From Tubulanus polymorphus (Eukaryota; Nemertea; Palaeonemertea; Tubulaniformes; Tubulanidae): a DNA stretch of 60,000 nt. Below the pieces are notes generated by a model, which was not told the DNA's origin, made no database searches, and saw only the letters and a program-made list of their open reading frames with translations. This document shows positions 25,163-37,015 of the stretch, piece after piece. Where the stretch lies: positions 2,880,916 to 2,940,915 of the forward strand of contig NC_134032.1 in assembly GCF_964204645.1 (NCBI RefSeq), written 5' to 3'. A program made the translations under genes and the position numbers. The first letter of the stretch is position 1. Each line of letters starts with the position of its first letter.

Positions 25163-26330
25163 GGTGCCCCTAGTTTTAGTGCCAAAACAACGATTTCACA
25201 CTTTTTTGAGGGACGGCCCTCGTTTTAGTGCAATAACAGTGATTTCCCACTTTTTGGAGGGACGCCCCTCGTTTTAGTGCAATAACAGTCATTTCACACT
25301 TTTTGGAGGGACGCCCCTCGTTTTAGTGCAATAACAGTCATTTCACACTTTTTTGAGGGACGCTCCTCGTTTTAGTGCCAAAACCGTGATTTCCCACTTT
25401 TTGGAGGGACGCCCCTCGTTTTAGTGCAATAACAGTCATTTCACACTTTTTTGAGGGACGCTCCTCGTTTTAGTGCCAAAACCGTGTTTTCCCACTTTTT
25501 GGAGGGACGCCCCTCGTTTTAGTGCAATAACAGTCATTTCACACTTTTTTGAGGGACGCTCCTCGTTTTAGTGCCAAAACCGTGATTTCCCACTTTTTGA
25601 GGGACGTTCCTCGTTTTAGTGCCAAAACCGTGATTTCGCACTTTTTTGAGGGACGCCCTTCGTTTTAGTGCCAAAGCTGTAGTTTTCCACTTTTTGAGGG
25701 ACGCTCCTCGTTTTAGTGTTAAAACCGTGATTTCCCACTTTTTTGAGGGACGCCCCTCGTTTTAGTGCCAAAACCGTGATTTCGCACTTTTTTGAGGGAC
25801 GCCCCTCGTTTTAGTGCCAAAGCTGTAGTTTTCCACTTTTTGAGGGACGCTCCTCGTTTTAGTGCCAAAGCCGTAATTTCCCACTTTTTGAGGGACGCTC
25901 CTCGTTTTAGTGTTAAAACCGTGATTTCCCACTTTTTTGAGGGACGCCCCTCGTTTTAGTGCCAAAACCGTGATTTCCCACTTTTTTGAGGGACGATCCT
26001 CGTTTTAGTGCCAAAGCCGTAATTTCCCACTTTTTGAGGGACGCTCCTCGTTTTAGTGTTAAAACCGCGATTTCCCACTTTTTTGAGGGACGCCCCTCGT
26101 TTTAGTGCCAAAGCCGTAATTTCCCACTTTTTGAGGGACGGTCCTCGTTTTAGTGCCAAAACCGTGATTTCCCACTTTTTTGAGGGTTGCCCCTCGTTTT
26201 AGTGCCAAAACAGAGATTTCACACTTTTTTGAGGGACGCCCCTCGTTTAAGTGCCAAAACAGCTTACACTTTTTTTAGAGACGCCCCTGTTTAAGTGCCA
26301 AAAAATTTGATTTTACACCTTTTTGAGGAA
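25163..26330. repeat. 49-bp satellite array, about 23 copies
   Basis: A 48-49 bp unit is built from GTTTTAGTGCCAAAACCGTG, ATTTCCCACTT and TTTTGAGGGACGCCCCTC. Copies differ at the centre (CAATAACAGTCATTTCACAC against CCAAAACCGTGATTTCCCAC) and in the number of Ts. In 25250-25600 the two types alternate as a dimer of about 98 bp; farther on a different multi-unit order repeats. Stop-free minus-strand frames across it are a by-product of the repeat. The array decays at its right end near 26330. Confidence 0.85.
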
Positions 26331-27922
26331 CGCCTTCGCTTCAAAACAGCCTCAAAGAAGATGATTTTTCACGAAAAAAAATCATCAAAACAGAATCAAA
26401 AAATGTATCTTTTCGGATTTTACATTATTTTTTCGGACGAGGTTTATTACTGTTTCAGACCCCTCGCCGTTACGTATCTCATGCAGTGAAATATAACCCA
26501 GTTCACATACTCGGACACTGTGATATCGTCCAGTTTCAAAACGAAGATGGCGGAACCCAAGGCGTAATTCGGAGAATTCGCAGCGATTTGTGAAGTTGTT
26601 GGCAACAACATAATTTTCTTAGCGCGTGATTTAAAGCGTGATTTAAATAGTTTGTAGGATTGGTCTTTTGGGTTTTTTTGTTTGAGTCGTTGATTTCTTT
26701 GAGCCATATGGATGAATAAAGGGCTTTCATTTTAGATTGCGGTAGATTAATTTTGGATTGAACCAAACATCTGAGAGGTCGAGGCATTCTAGAAGTAAGT
26801 GGAGACTTGTGCACCAGTTCAGGGTAGAGTGCATAGGCATTAGGTTTTCAGGATATGCTTTATGTACCATAGTCGAACTGTCTATTTTAGAGATGCGCAG
26901 CCAGTATTTGACCGTAGTGGCAAGAAGGTTATAAGTAGAGGGAACTGTCCCAGATCACCGCGAACAGCTGCATTAACAGAGCGTTTTTTTACCCCGAGTA
27001 GAGACTTGCCAAATTTGATGAACGATTTTCGCAGGGTAGATAGTTTCATAATATTGTAAAAGTGAGATGGTATATTACACAGGGGATTGGTTACAGCCAG
27101 ACATTACTTGCCAGATCATTCATTCAATCAAAATGTCCGAAGCTACGATCAAGTTACCGAACGATGGCAATTCATTCATTATAAAACGGAAACCTATGCA
27201 ATGTAAGGCAATGGTTATAGCATCTTATAGAGCCAATATTCATGTGATGTCATGGTTACAAAAAGGCAGGACCGCGACGAGTGAGGGTTCGGGGTAGCGG
27301 ACGAACCCCCTGAAATTTTTCAAAATTAACATTTATTTTTCATGTTTTTTTTTCTTTGGAAGATGATAAGCCTTAGCTTTGTTTCTCATCTTCTTCCAGC
27401 GGACCGAATTTCAGCTATTCCGACCGTTCCAACTATAAGTCGATGATAGATGTGAGTATATTTCGCAAGATTTCTGATATTTTATTCGTGCCAAATTGTG
27501 TCAACCATAAAGTAACTTTATTTCTCTAACAGTAGATAGCTATCATGAATAAGACTGTATTCGTATCAAATTAATTAAACAAATATGCGAGAGTGCACCA
27601 TCAATCCTATATGGCGATTAGTTTGACAGTATCTCTAATGAATGAAGAATAGCTATCACCAGTAAGACTTGTAAATTAGACATTTTGTAACCACACGGAT
27701 CTCTTTCTCGTGAAATTAATTTATCGATTCATCAGAGAATGCAGCCATTCCATGCAGTGGAGACGATCATCCATTAATATTACATGGAAATATGAGGGTT
27801 AAGATTTGGATGCTAATTTGATTTGCTAGAATTTGATGGCAAACAAGAAATTACAATAGGATATAACACTTAGAAGTTTCTAATAGATTTGTTACTTCTA
27901 ACGTGCTACGTGTTGATCCGAG
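26331..27922. other. Non-coding host DNA upstream of the GPCR
   Basis: Short open frames at 26447-26814 (minus) and 26862-27297 (plus) are low-complexity or unstructured and resemble no family known to me. A promoter for the GPCR-like gene may lie here but cannot be pointed to. Confidence 0.45.
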
Positions 27923-28854
27923 ATGAATTATACTGAGATGCACTTAGTTGGACGACCTTACAGCAGTTACATCGTTCTAATGGCATTGGTGAACAAGTCT
28001 GGCACCTACCGTACAGTTTCATTGGTCATATTGCTTGTCATGTTCTTGTTAGGAGCGTTTGGAAATTCGGCTACATTCCTGATAATGATAAGTCGCAGAT
28101 TCCGCAGTTTATCTTACGCTAACTACCTGATCGCTTTGTCTATCAGTGATTTAGTGTTCTGTGTTGGTTTTACGCTGATGCCTATTTTACAGTTTGTTCA
28201 CTTTAGTCTAAATACTGCTCAAATAATCATGGTAAATTCACTGATCAGTTGTCAAATATACGAATTCTTAATAAATTCGATGGGCGCCAATAGTGCCTGG
28301 TTAATAGTAGCGATATCTCTAGAACGTGCGGCAGTTGTTCTCTTCCCGTTCACATCTCGTTTGATATGTACACCAAGATTCGCCCGATGCGTCATTGCTT
28401 TTATGTCCACAATAAATGCATTCGTAATTGGTGTTCATCCAGTAGCAACAATGAAATTTATTTTTCCTTTCGGATGTTACTACAAGTCTTGGGACCAAAC
28501 CTTACTTTTTATGATATGTGTAATATACGTTTTTCTTGTACCGTTAACTTTCATAATAATATCAAATTCTGTCATAATAATTCAGTTATTCAGGGGTTCA
28601 AAAATGGTTTCGTCCGATCAGAAATTACAAAATCAAAACGTACAACAATAATGCTTCTAACAGTTTCACTCGCATTTGCAACTTATACACTGCCAAACTC
28701 GCTGGTCGTACTTTTACAAATCTCACCGGAACATACAGACTTCCTCATAGATATTTCCTCCCAGTTCGAATCATGTAATTATGTCATCAATTTCTACATA
28801 TACCTTTTACTGGGACAAGAAATTCGTGAATATTTCTGTATGAAAATCCGCTGA
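27923..28854 (+). pseudogene. Class A (rhodopsin-like) GPCR, frameshifted
   Basis: Two overlapping frames together make a seven-helix receptor of about 310 residues. The first frame (27923-28651) gives TM1 with the GN signature (LGAFGNSATFLIM), TM2 with LALS-type SISDLVF, an extracellular cysteine before TM3, TM3 ending SLERAAVVLFP (ER in place of DRY), TM4, a second cysteine in FPFGCYYKSW and TM5. TM6 (KRTTIMLLTVSLAFATYTLP) and TM7 (NYVINFYIYLLLGQEIREYF) are in another frame, open to 28854. The shift lies in the third cytoplasmic loop, near 28590-28640. It is an intronless orphan receptor of the peptide/chemoreceptor kind. It may be a pseudogene or carry a sequencing indel. Confidence 0.75.
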
Positions 28855-30331
28855 AGAAATTCATTAAAATAACCATCCATTTCAAGTTTTGATTTATTCA
28901 GCGAAGATAATATAAAGCTTTAAAACAGTTTCATGAATTCATCGTCGAGCTAATAATTACTGTACCGACCAACGGCCCCTATATGACCTTATTTCTTATG
29001 ATACACGCGCGTTCCTCTCTCATTCCATAACCAACCTCCACTTTAATATCGTATATTGCCTGCCTATAGTCCGTTCAGTCGGTTTTCCAGAGTCGAAGTG
29101 TCAGGTCCGGTATACGGAAGAAATGACCCGAGAAAAAATGTCCCCAGAAAAAATAACAATTATAAATATAGCTGCAAAGCAGCGACAACGGGTTTTCTGC
29201 AAATCTGCACCATGCCATTCAGGTTGATAGAAATTATTGAAAATTTAAATGCCGATACATGAAATATAATGTATTGACAGATTCGAACCTAATATACAAC
29301 CACTGTGTCAACGTCCAATGTTATTCAGTTTTGAAACCGTACTTACGTGGACGTAAAATCGATAAATATGAATTGATTAGAACAAGCATTTATTTTGTAT
29401 CACTGCGCTTAAAATAGATCTGTTCTATTAAGAAACCATCTTAAGAATCGGCTGACTCAATAGGTATTCAATACATTTACTGATATAGTAACGTATTAGG
29501 ATTTAGAATAAGTTTCAAGGAATTAATCTTTTTATTGAAATATTTGAATAAATACATATATTGTATTGTAGATTCAATCGATTGATTATGAATTGCTTTG
29601 GTCTGGGTATTGGGCCGATGTTGATCTTGGCTTTTATGGATTACTAATTCTATACTGATGAACAATTTAAACCTTGCAACACGTGCGTAAATATCAAAGC
29701 TATTCCACTAGTTAATAAACTGTTAGTCACTGCAAACTATTCAAGTGTTATGTCGATTGTGTTAATCGCTTTGCTTGAGTTGAACGATTCAGACCGTAAA
29801 TGATGCAACATCGGTCGAAAAGAGTTGGTGTTGACTGACTGCCCTTGACCATTTATCTTCATGTGTTTGACATCAGCATATACCCATGAACCGCAAAATA
29901 TTCATAGAACATGAAAACCTATATACATGTATACAGTATTCAAACTTTCACTGATGTTGGATATTTGAATGAACATTGGCTTATTTCAATATTCTAAAGC
30001 ACGAAATAATAAGCCCAATCAATAGGCCCTATTCCCATTGGAATAATGCGTTCAGCTGTACCGTACACTCATCTGTCGAGATTGGAGAAATCGGTATACT
30101 AAACCTGTGTACAGGCCTACATAATGATTTCTTGTTTTCTTGTATACAAGCCGTGATCACATGAACGTTTTGGATCGAGGTTTGACTATAAAAGTCAGGT
30201 CAGCAGACAAGGCCTGAGCAAAATGTAATCACATGGCTCAATTAGCCTTTGTGTGCGAATACTTTAAGGTAGGGAAACACGAGCGTATTTTTTCGCCCGA
30301 TCGCGACGATTAAATTCGCCAGTGAATTCGT
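28855..30331. other. Non-coding host DNA
   Basis: No gene recognised. A block at about 29118-29160 is an inverted match to the dispersed repeat at 3045-3105. Confidence 0.5.
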
Positions 30332-32609
30332 GGTCCCTGAACTTCGCTGAAAAAGCTGAATCAATGAAACGCTGAAACATTGAAATAAAAACGCTGAAAT
30401 TTCAGGGGATTTCCAAAAAACGCTGAAATCGTCCTAGGTACGGACAATACACGTTTTGAAATATTTTCCGGGCCGGTGTCCGCTGCCGAGTTCTGAACCG
30501 TGTTTTAGTCTCTACCTTCGGTTACAGAGACATGCATGGACAGTATGTGTGGAGTATACTTCTAGAGGGCCACTTATTGGACAAATTAATTCGCTTGAAA
30601 TTCGGATTTTTAATGCATACAGGCAGCATAATGAGGAAAACCCATTCACAAACCGTGCAAGCCAACTTAAACACTATGCTCAATATTCTCTGCAAGACGC
30701 GAAATATCTTATTTGAACGTTCATGTATAAAACTATAGCAACTTTTCTTTTGTCAACACGTTGATGGGCGACGGACTATGGTATTCTCTGAAGGAGGTAA
30801 ATTAAATTAGACAGCTAGTTATATAAATGATGCAGCTTTTGGACAAAAGGGATCTAACTAAATTTCTTTTTAATTCACCGTGGAATGGAATGGATTGACG
30901 CCAATGGCATGCAGTAGGCCCCTACGTATGGGTCATACTGATTAGCGTCAACCAATTAATATAAATCGGGCAAACTATTCAACAACTGTGAATAATTTAT
31001 TTGCTGTGGTGTGATAATTAGTTTTTTTTGAAGAAATGACATACCAACTGTTAGAAAAATGTACCGATTCTTATTTTAAGACTACTACTGAATCTATAAA
31101 AGGAGGAGTCATAGACAAAGTTGATTTGCTTAGCTGCAGATACTTCTTGTCAAGTACATCATCTCAAGTACTGGGTGTTTTGTAAGTTTAATTTCAGTAT
31201 TTATTTACTAAGTGCTGTTCCCTCGGACCTCAGTGCTTTCAAACTAGGCCCACCCCATAGGCTATATAGTCCAGGGTGTATTAGCCACTATTCTTTTATT
31301 TCCTACTTAAATGCACCTTTTTCTATTTTTAGACTCAGGCTTAGAATGTGCAAATTTTTTTGTGAGATACTGAGAAATCAGCTGGCACCAGTAAACTTCA
31401 ACTGCGAAATTTGCAGCAGGATAGCTGAACGACACAATTTTAAAAAATAAAATAGGTATTCGAATGTTATTTCAATAATAACTTGATTCAACCAGAGAGA
31501 AATAAGTCAATTGCGGATGTACAGTACACCCACTTTTCTTCCCTGTTTCCTGGTACCAAATTTTTAGTCTTAAGCTAATCGATATTCTAAGGTATGCTAG
31601 TGGATTTCATTAGAATATAAATGGAACCAGAATTCTAGCCCGAGTTAAGCGAACTATTGATTCTGATATAATGTAAGAACTGATTTCCTTTGTGTACTCT
31701 TGCAGAATGTGTTATGTATTATTTCAAGCTGTTAAATAATATAGTTAGACAAACGTCCAATTATTGGATCTTTCTTGTTGATTCGTTCAATTTTGTGAGT
31801 TTAGAGTTCCAGTCAATCCACAATGTGCAGTGCCTAGCCTTCATTTACACTAAAGCCAAGCCTGTGTATGGGAAAATGTCGTTCGACTCCTATAAGCCAG
31901 ACAAATCAAAGCATGCAATACATTGCAGATAGTAGTCTCCAGCAAGTTGAAAGAGAAAGTAAACCAGGTTTTACCCCGTACCCTACCCGTTTACGAAATA
32001 CACTTCAAGACTCCTTCCTCCTTGTAGAAATATGGCACCCAATCGTAGCAATGCTAAGTACAGTATACTATGACCGTTGAACATTTATTAACGAATTTCA
32101 ATGACACCGCTAATAGAATCAAATAATCATAAGTTCCATGCTAGCACTTAATTTGGGATATCAGGTTCAGCCTAACTGCACTTTCATTCAGCTACTACTT
32201 TTATGAGACTTGGCAATGATAAGTTGCAAGAAATCACCAAACATAAGAATAAATATTGTGAATTAATATTACTGTAATTAAGAATTTATTCAAATGAAGT
32301 GATAACTTCATTGTTAGATCGTACCGGTATATGCACATAAAACTATGGCAATAAAACACATCTAACAATCCACGCAATCGGCAATCGATCTTGAACATGA
32401 CGACGACCTTAAGGCATGTCTCTGTAACCGAAGGTAGAGCATAAAACACGGTTCAGGACTCGTCAGCGGATACCGGCCCGGAAAACATTTCAAAACGTGT
32501 ATTGTCGGTACCTAGCACGATTTCAGCGTTTTTCGGAAATTCCCTGAAATTTCAGCGTTTTTATTTCAGCTTTTCAGTGTTTCAGCTTTTTCAGCGAAGT
32601 TCAGGAACC
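30332..32609. mobile_element. 2.3-kb element with ~200-bp terminal inverted repeats
   Basis: The left repeat (30332-30536) and right repeat (32413-32609) are inverted copies, starting GGTCCCTGAACTTCGCTG and GGTTCCTGAACTTCGCTG. They carry internal CGCTGAAA repeats and the shared TTCGGTTACAGAGACATGC at their inner edge. The interior has several short frames, the longest 109 codons (31121-31450) with CEICSRIAERHNF near its end, but nothing recognisable as a transposase. The 8-bp flanks do not match convincingly, so the superfamily is unclear. It is probably non-autonomous or decayed. Confidence 0.6.
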
Positions 32610-33292
32610 GCTTACGAAATACAATGAAAATTACAGCGTTAATTCGTTTGAGCTACCCCGGAATCAATCTCTTTCCTCGTTATTGTAGAGAGCACCTTAG
32701 CATTGCAAAAATTTTTAACCTACTAATTTAATCAAAAACTTAACGAATCAGTTAAATAGAGCTACCCCGGCAACCTGAACTTGTTTTATTTCTACGATAT
32801 GTAATCTTGCATTAGATTATTTTGTTAAAATGTGTTCTTTTGGTCATCTATCCTACACGCGTAGTACATGTATTAATAAAGAATATTATACTGAATTCAT
32901 GATGAGGAGCATGGATGCGCCATTTCATTAAAAAGTTTCATATGTCATGTACTGTAATAAGAGTCGCGGCCACTAATGGTAATATGTTAACCGATGTTGA
33001 AGAAGCTAATTCCCACGGTCAATGTTATAAAATAAAAACTGATTTCAACTGCGTTCACTGTAAGAGCTGTGGAGATATTTAACAGCGTTCAGTTGAAATC
33101 TCATTATTTCTATTCCGTTAGAAGTGTAAAACATCAAGGTCTATAATGATCAAGGCGTAGCCAGGAGGTCACCAATATTATAAGCTGATTCACGGCTCAA
33201 GGAATGCATCCACCATGCATTTGCCTTGTGATATAAATGTGTTTGATAATATTCACTAGACCTACCTTTCGGGAACAATACTTTTCTACCTG
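32610..33292. other. Non-coding host DNA
   Basis: No gene recognised between the two mobile elements. It includes a TTGAAATC-type near-duplication at about 33030-33105 (GATTTCAACTGCGTTCA and its complement), a weak hairpin. Confidence 0.5.
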
Positions 33293-33298
33293 TTTGTA
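33293..33298 (+). repeat. Target-site duplication, left (TTTGTA)
   Basis: TTTGTA directly precedes the AGTAATAGGGG terminus and is repeated at 38261-38266 directly after the opposite terminus. Six base pairs is the size made by Maverick/Polinton integrases. Confidence 0.8.
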
Positions 33299-33626
33299 AG
33301 TAATAGGGGTAATGGGCTTTCAAGCCAAAGGTCAAACGGAATGAAAAATATGAAAATAATAACAATTTCAACTTGAATTAGTCGCGAAACTCATAAAAAA
33401 TGAAAAATAATTCTCACACACTCGAATTTATTTTTCATTTTTACTCCCTAGAAAAAAGTGTGAGTAAAGTGTGAGTGAAATAAATTCGAGCGTGTGAGAA
33501 TTATTTTTCATTTTTTATGAGTTTCACTCCTAATTCAAGTAGAAATTGTTATTATTTTCATATTTTTCATTTTTTATGAACTCGACCATTCAACCTTAAA
33601 CCTGAAAGCCCATTACCCCTATTACT
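33299..33626. repeat. Terminal inverted repeat that is itself a foldback
   Basis: The first ~136 bp (33299-33434) are repeated in reverse at 33478-33626, around a ~43-bp centre with the AAAGTGTGAG repeat. The same centre and one arm recur at 38053-38260 as the opposite terminus. Only the pair 33299/38260 is bracketed by a target duplication; 33626 is not followed by one. The extra inner arm therefore belongs to the element and is not a separate insertion. Confidence 0.75.
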
Positions 33627-33746
33627 CTTAGAATATTCATATACATGAATAAAATATATATGAATAACAAATAAATTGATAGATTATTCAATATAAAAGT
33701 GTGAGTGAAATAATTCATATTTAAAACATTGAATATTTATATTTGA

Positions 33747-34390
33747 ATGAGTTTTAATAAAAATTTTGTTATAAAAATGAAGAAAGAAGAAGAACCCAAC
33801 TTTAAAATCGAAATCAATGAAACCAATAAATCATTTTCACAGTTCAACATTAGAAATTATATTTCAGCAACAAATTGTCCGCAAGACATTATAAAATCGA
33901 TAACATAACTATGATTAATCAAATACTATCAAATGAAACATATTTAATTACTGAACTAGTAGATACTTTTGATAATGGCGTTAAAAATCCTAAATTGTTC
34001 AATACAGTTTTGAATTTTAAAGGAACTTTAGATGAAAACATAATTAATATACTTCAAACCCCTTTCAATGAAAGAAATGATAATATAATACTTTCAAAAG
34101 ATTACAATGATTTGATTAACTTAAGAATTGAAAAAAGACAATTATATTATTTCAATTTTGATAATAAACAAATTATCTACAATGAAAATTCATCAAATAT
34201 TGGAATTCAATGTGAATTAGATAATGAAAAATCATATAAAGATATTGCAGTTCAATGTAATTTAGATGATGAATTTAGAAAATTCAATCCTAATGAAAAA
34301 GTGCATTGTTATTGCGGAGGTAAATATTTAAAATCACAATAATCAAAGCATTATGAAACAATTAAACATAAAAACTGGCGTAAAGAGTAA
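33747..34390 (+). pseudogene. Small zinc-finger protein gene, broken
   Basis: A frame opens with ATG at 33747 (MSFNKNFVIKMKKEEEPNFK) and stops at 33908. A second frame, open across about 33875-34342, continues the same AT-rich, Asn/Ile-rich composition, so a one-base frameshift lies between about 33875 and 33908. The second frame ends in CYCGGKYLKSQ and a TAA, after which the frame stays open for 15 more codons with the spaced histidines of a zinc finger. A premature stop thus cuts the finger. The CxCGGxY finger is a kind seen in Maverick and large DNA virus proteins (from memory). It is a non-functional remnant with no known role. Confidence 0.6.
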
Positions 34391-34446
34391 CAATTCTACA
34401 TTATAATTATTGAGTTAAATGATTTAAATATCTAATAGACTGTTAA

Positions 34447-35732
34447 AATGATAAATTGTTTGACAGTTGAAATGATAAATTGTTTGGCAGTTGAAATGAT
34501 ATATTGTTTGACAGTTGAAATGATAAATTGTTTGACAGTTGAAATGATAAATCGTTTGACAGTTGAAATGATAAATTGTTAGACAGTTGAAATGATAAAT
34601 TGTTTGACAGTTGAAATGATAAATTGTTTGACAGTTGAAATGATAAATTGTTCGACTGTTGAAATGATAAGACAGTTGAAATGTTAAATTGTTTAACAGT
34701 TGAAATGATAAATTGTTTGACAGTTGAAATGATAAATTGTTTGACAGTTGAAATGATAAATTGTTTGACAGTTGAAATGATAAATTGTTTGACAGTTGAA
34801 ATGATAAATTGTTTGACAGTTGAAATGATAAATTGTTCGACAGTTGAAATGATAAATTGTTCGACTGTTGAAATGATAAATTGTTTGACAGTTGAAATGA
34901 TAAATTGTTCGTCTGTTGAAATGATAAATTGTTCGACTATTGAAATGATAAATTGTTCGACTGTTGAAATGATAAATTGTTTGACAGTTGAAATGATAAA
35001 TTGTTTGACAGTTGAAATGATAAATTGTTCGATAGTTGAAATGATAAATTGTTCGACTGTTGAAATGATAAGACAGTTGAAATGATAAATTGTTTGACAG
35101 TTGAAATGATAAATTGTTTGACAGTTGAAATGATAAATTGTTTGACAGTTGAAATGATAAATTGTTTGGCAGTTGAAATGATAAATTGTTTGACAGTTGA
35201 AATGATAAATTGTTTGACAGTTGAAATGATAAATTGTTTGAAAGTTGAAATGATAAATTGTTTGACAGTTGAAATGATAAATTGTTTGGCAGTTGAAATG
35301 ATAAATTGTTTGATAGTTGAAATGATAAATTGTTTGGCAGTTGATATGATAAATTGTTTGACAGTTCAAATGATAAATTGTTTGACAGTTGAAATGATTA
35401 ATTGTTTGGCAGTTGAAATGATAAATTGTTTGGCAGTTGAAATGATAAATTGTTTGACAGTTGAAATGATGAATTGTTTGGCAGTTGAAATGATAAATTG
35501 TTTGAAAGTTGAAATGATAAATTGTTTGACAGTTGAAATGATGAATTGTTTGGCAGTTGAAATGATAAATTGTTTGGCAGTTGATATGATAAATTGTTTG
35601 ACAGTTGATATGATAAATTGTTTAACAGTTGATATGATAAATTGTTTGACAGTTGAAATGATAAATTGTTTGACAGTTGAAATGATAAATTGTTTGACAG
35701 TTGAAATGATAAATTGTTTGGCTGTAAATTAA
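34447..35732. repeat. 24-bp minisatellite, about 53 copies
   Basis: Each 24-bp unit reads ATG ATA AAT TGT TTG ACA in one plus-strand frame (then GTT GAA), so the array can be translated as (MINCLTVE)n; a minus-strand frame is also open across most of it. Variants are mainly at the TTTGACA core (TTCGACT, TTTGGCA). Two shortened units (about 34663-34685 and 35064-35086) break the plus frame into 134- and 216-codon stretches. Perfect periodicity with variants shared between distant copies points to slippage or unequal exchange. I regard it as a repeat and not a gene. Confidence 0.85.
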
Positions 35733-35844
35733 ATTGTTATTTGATTTAATCATTTAAAAGTTTAATATTTTTAAAATGATTATAAAATATTTAATTAAAA
35801 ACTAGCAAATATTTTATAAACTGTTTAATGTTTCTCTTAAATAA

Positions 35845-36063
35845 ATGGATGGTTTCATCCCAACTGGGAAAAGTGATTTGAAACATTATTTAGTAGCAGG
35901 AGGAATAATATTTGCTGCGCTTTTCTTTTATTATGAAAATATCAGTAAGGATTTGATTAATGAAAATATGAAATTGAGAAAGAAATTAAAGAAGTTAAAT
36001 GGAAACAACCACAGAAAAAATGACAATAAAAAAGTTAATGATTTTAATGATTTGGAGGATTAA
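35845..36063 (+). CDS. Small membrane protein (72 aa)
   Basis: The start is an ATG directly preceded by TTAAATAA, the start-site motif used by the large Maverick nearby. The product has an N-terminal MDGFIPTGKSDLKHYLV, a hydrophobic segment around residues 17-32 (LVAGGIIFAALFFYY) and a charged tail rich in Lys and Asn. That makes a single-pass membrane protein with a basic cytosolic tail. A 5'-truncated copy with an in-frame stop lies in the opposite palindrome arm (37835-38002). The function is unknown. Confidence 0.55.
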   Translation: MDGFIPTGKSDLKHYLVAGGIIFAALFFYYENISKDLINENMKLRKKLKKLNGNNHRKNDNKKVNDFNDLED

Positions 36064-36109
36064 AACAGCATCTTTTGATTTAATTTATTCTATATATTTT
36101 GACTATAAA

Positions 36110-36411
36110 ATGAGTGAAAATAAGGTATTAGAAATATTACATCTAATATATAAAAATCAACAGAATATTAAATCATTATGATTTCAGGTTTATTTTCATT
36201 CTCAGTTTATACTATAAAACAGTTGTTAGAATTCTATGATTGCTGAAAAATTAGATACACTGAATTAATAGAAAATATGAATTATATTTCAGATAGATTG
36301 AATAATATTAAATGCTTTGAAATATGCAATAAAAGATATAAAAATAAAAAGAGTTTGAGAAATCACATGTATATTCATGAACTTGATGAACAATTATATG
36401 AATCAAAATAA
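36110..36411 (+). pseudogene. Broken copy of the 101-aa finger/membrane protein
   Basis: The start ATG (TATAAAATG context) and first 23 codons match the intact copy on the other arm. A 4-base deletion near 36175 then shifts the frame into a TGA. Farther on a TGT of the intact copy is TGA here (about 36243). The rest, up to the shared TAA at 36409-36411, aligns well. Confidence 0.75.
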
Positions 36412-36880
36412 GAAATCGACTGTTAAATTAGCTGAAAATATAAAATATATTAGTTGAAATGTATGAAAATAAAAGTTAATAAAAAAGGGGGTTGAGGTAT
36501 CAATGTATTAGATACCCTATTAGATACCCTAATACCATGTATTAGATACGTATCAAATACGTATTGATGGTATTAAATACGTATTAATGGTATTAAATAC
36601 ATATTATGCTTTATTTCTGAAAATGAAGTAACAGAAGTAATTTATGTTTTAATTCATTCAAGTATGATATTGTAAATTCTTTACATTTGACTAGGATAAT
36701 ACAAGAGTGATATTAGTTAGTTAGCTTATTCAATAAGAGAAACAATGAAATAATACAAGAGCGATACTAACAGTTAAAGTTATTGAATTTCTTGTTAAAT
36801 CTATTTGAATTCTAGTCAATTCTTGTTAACCAATAGCGTGAATAGAAATCAAAAAGATTTAAATAGAAAAACAATAAGTT
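36412..36880. repeat. Subterminal repeat zone, left arm
   Basis: AT-rich non-coding DNA. It contains a TATTAGATAC/GTATTAAATAC series (about 36500-36605), about 1.4 units of a 54-bp repeat (about 36700-36770), and a GAATTCTAGT / TTGTTAA / AGATTTAA motif series (36785-36865). The last series resembles the repeats downstream of the packaging ATPase at 59622-60000. Confidence 0.6.
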
Positions 36881-37015
36881 ACTTTCTCTAATACTAACTT
36901 ATTTAACTTATTGTTTTTCTATTTAAATCTTTTTGATTTCTGTTCACGCTATTGGTTAACAAGAATTGACTAGAATTCAAATAGATTTAACAAGAAATCA
37001 AATAACTTTAACTGT

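Larger units (their letters stand above)
35897..36880 (+). repeat. Palindrome, left arm
   Basis: The stretch from CAGGAGG at 35897 to ACAATAAGTT at 36880 is repeated in reverse at 36905-38002. The 24 bp between the arms (36881-36904) form the centre. The arms differ by point changes, small indels and a different number of 54-bp units, so they are not an assembly mirror artefact of identical sequence. Confidence 0.85.

Noticed and set aside
25762-26159. Minus-strand frames with KKVGNYGFGTKTR repeats
   Set aside because: By-product of the 49-bp satellite; no independent coding sign.
29270-29300. tRNA-like T-arm (GATTCGAACCTA)
   Set aside because: No matching acceptor, D or anticodon arms could be drawn around it on either strand.
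33299-33626. Stand-alone 328-bp foldback MITE
   Set aside because: The base pairs outside 33626 do not repeat those outside 33299, whereas TTTGTA brackets 33299-38260 exactly.
34443-35369. 308-codon minus-strand frame (NCQTIYHF repeats)
   Set aside because: It is a translation of the 24-bp minisatellite; frame openness follows from the unit length and not from selection.
34681-35732. 134- and 216-codon plus-strand frames (MINCLTVE repeats)
   Set aside because: Same minisatellite; no start-site motif and broken by two shortened units, so not called as genes.
34447-35732. Possible CRISPR array
   Set aside because: No unique spacers between repeats and a eukaryotic context; it is a plain tandem repeat.
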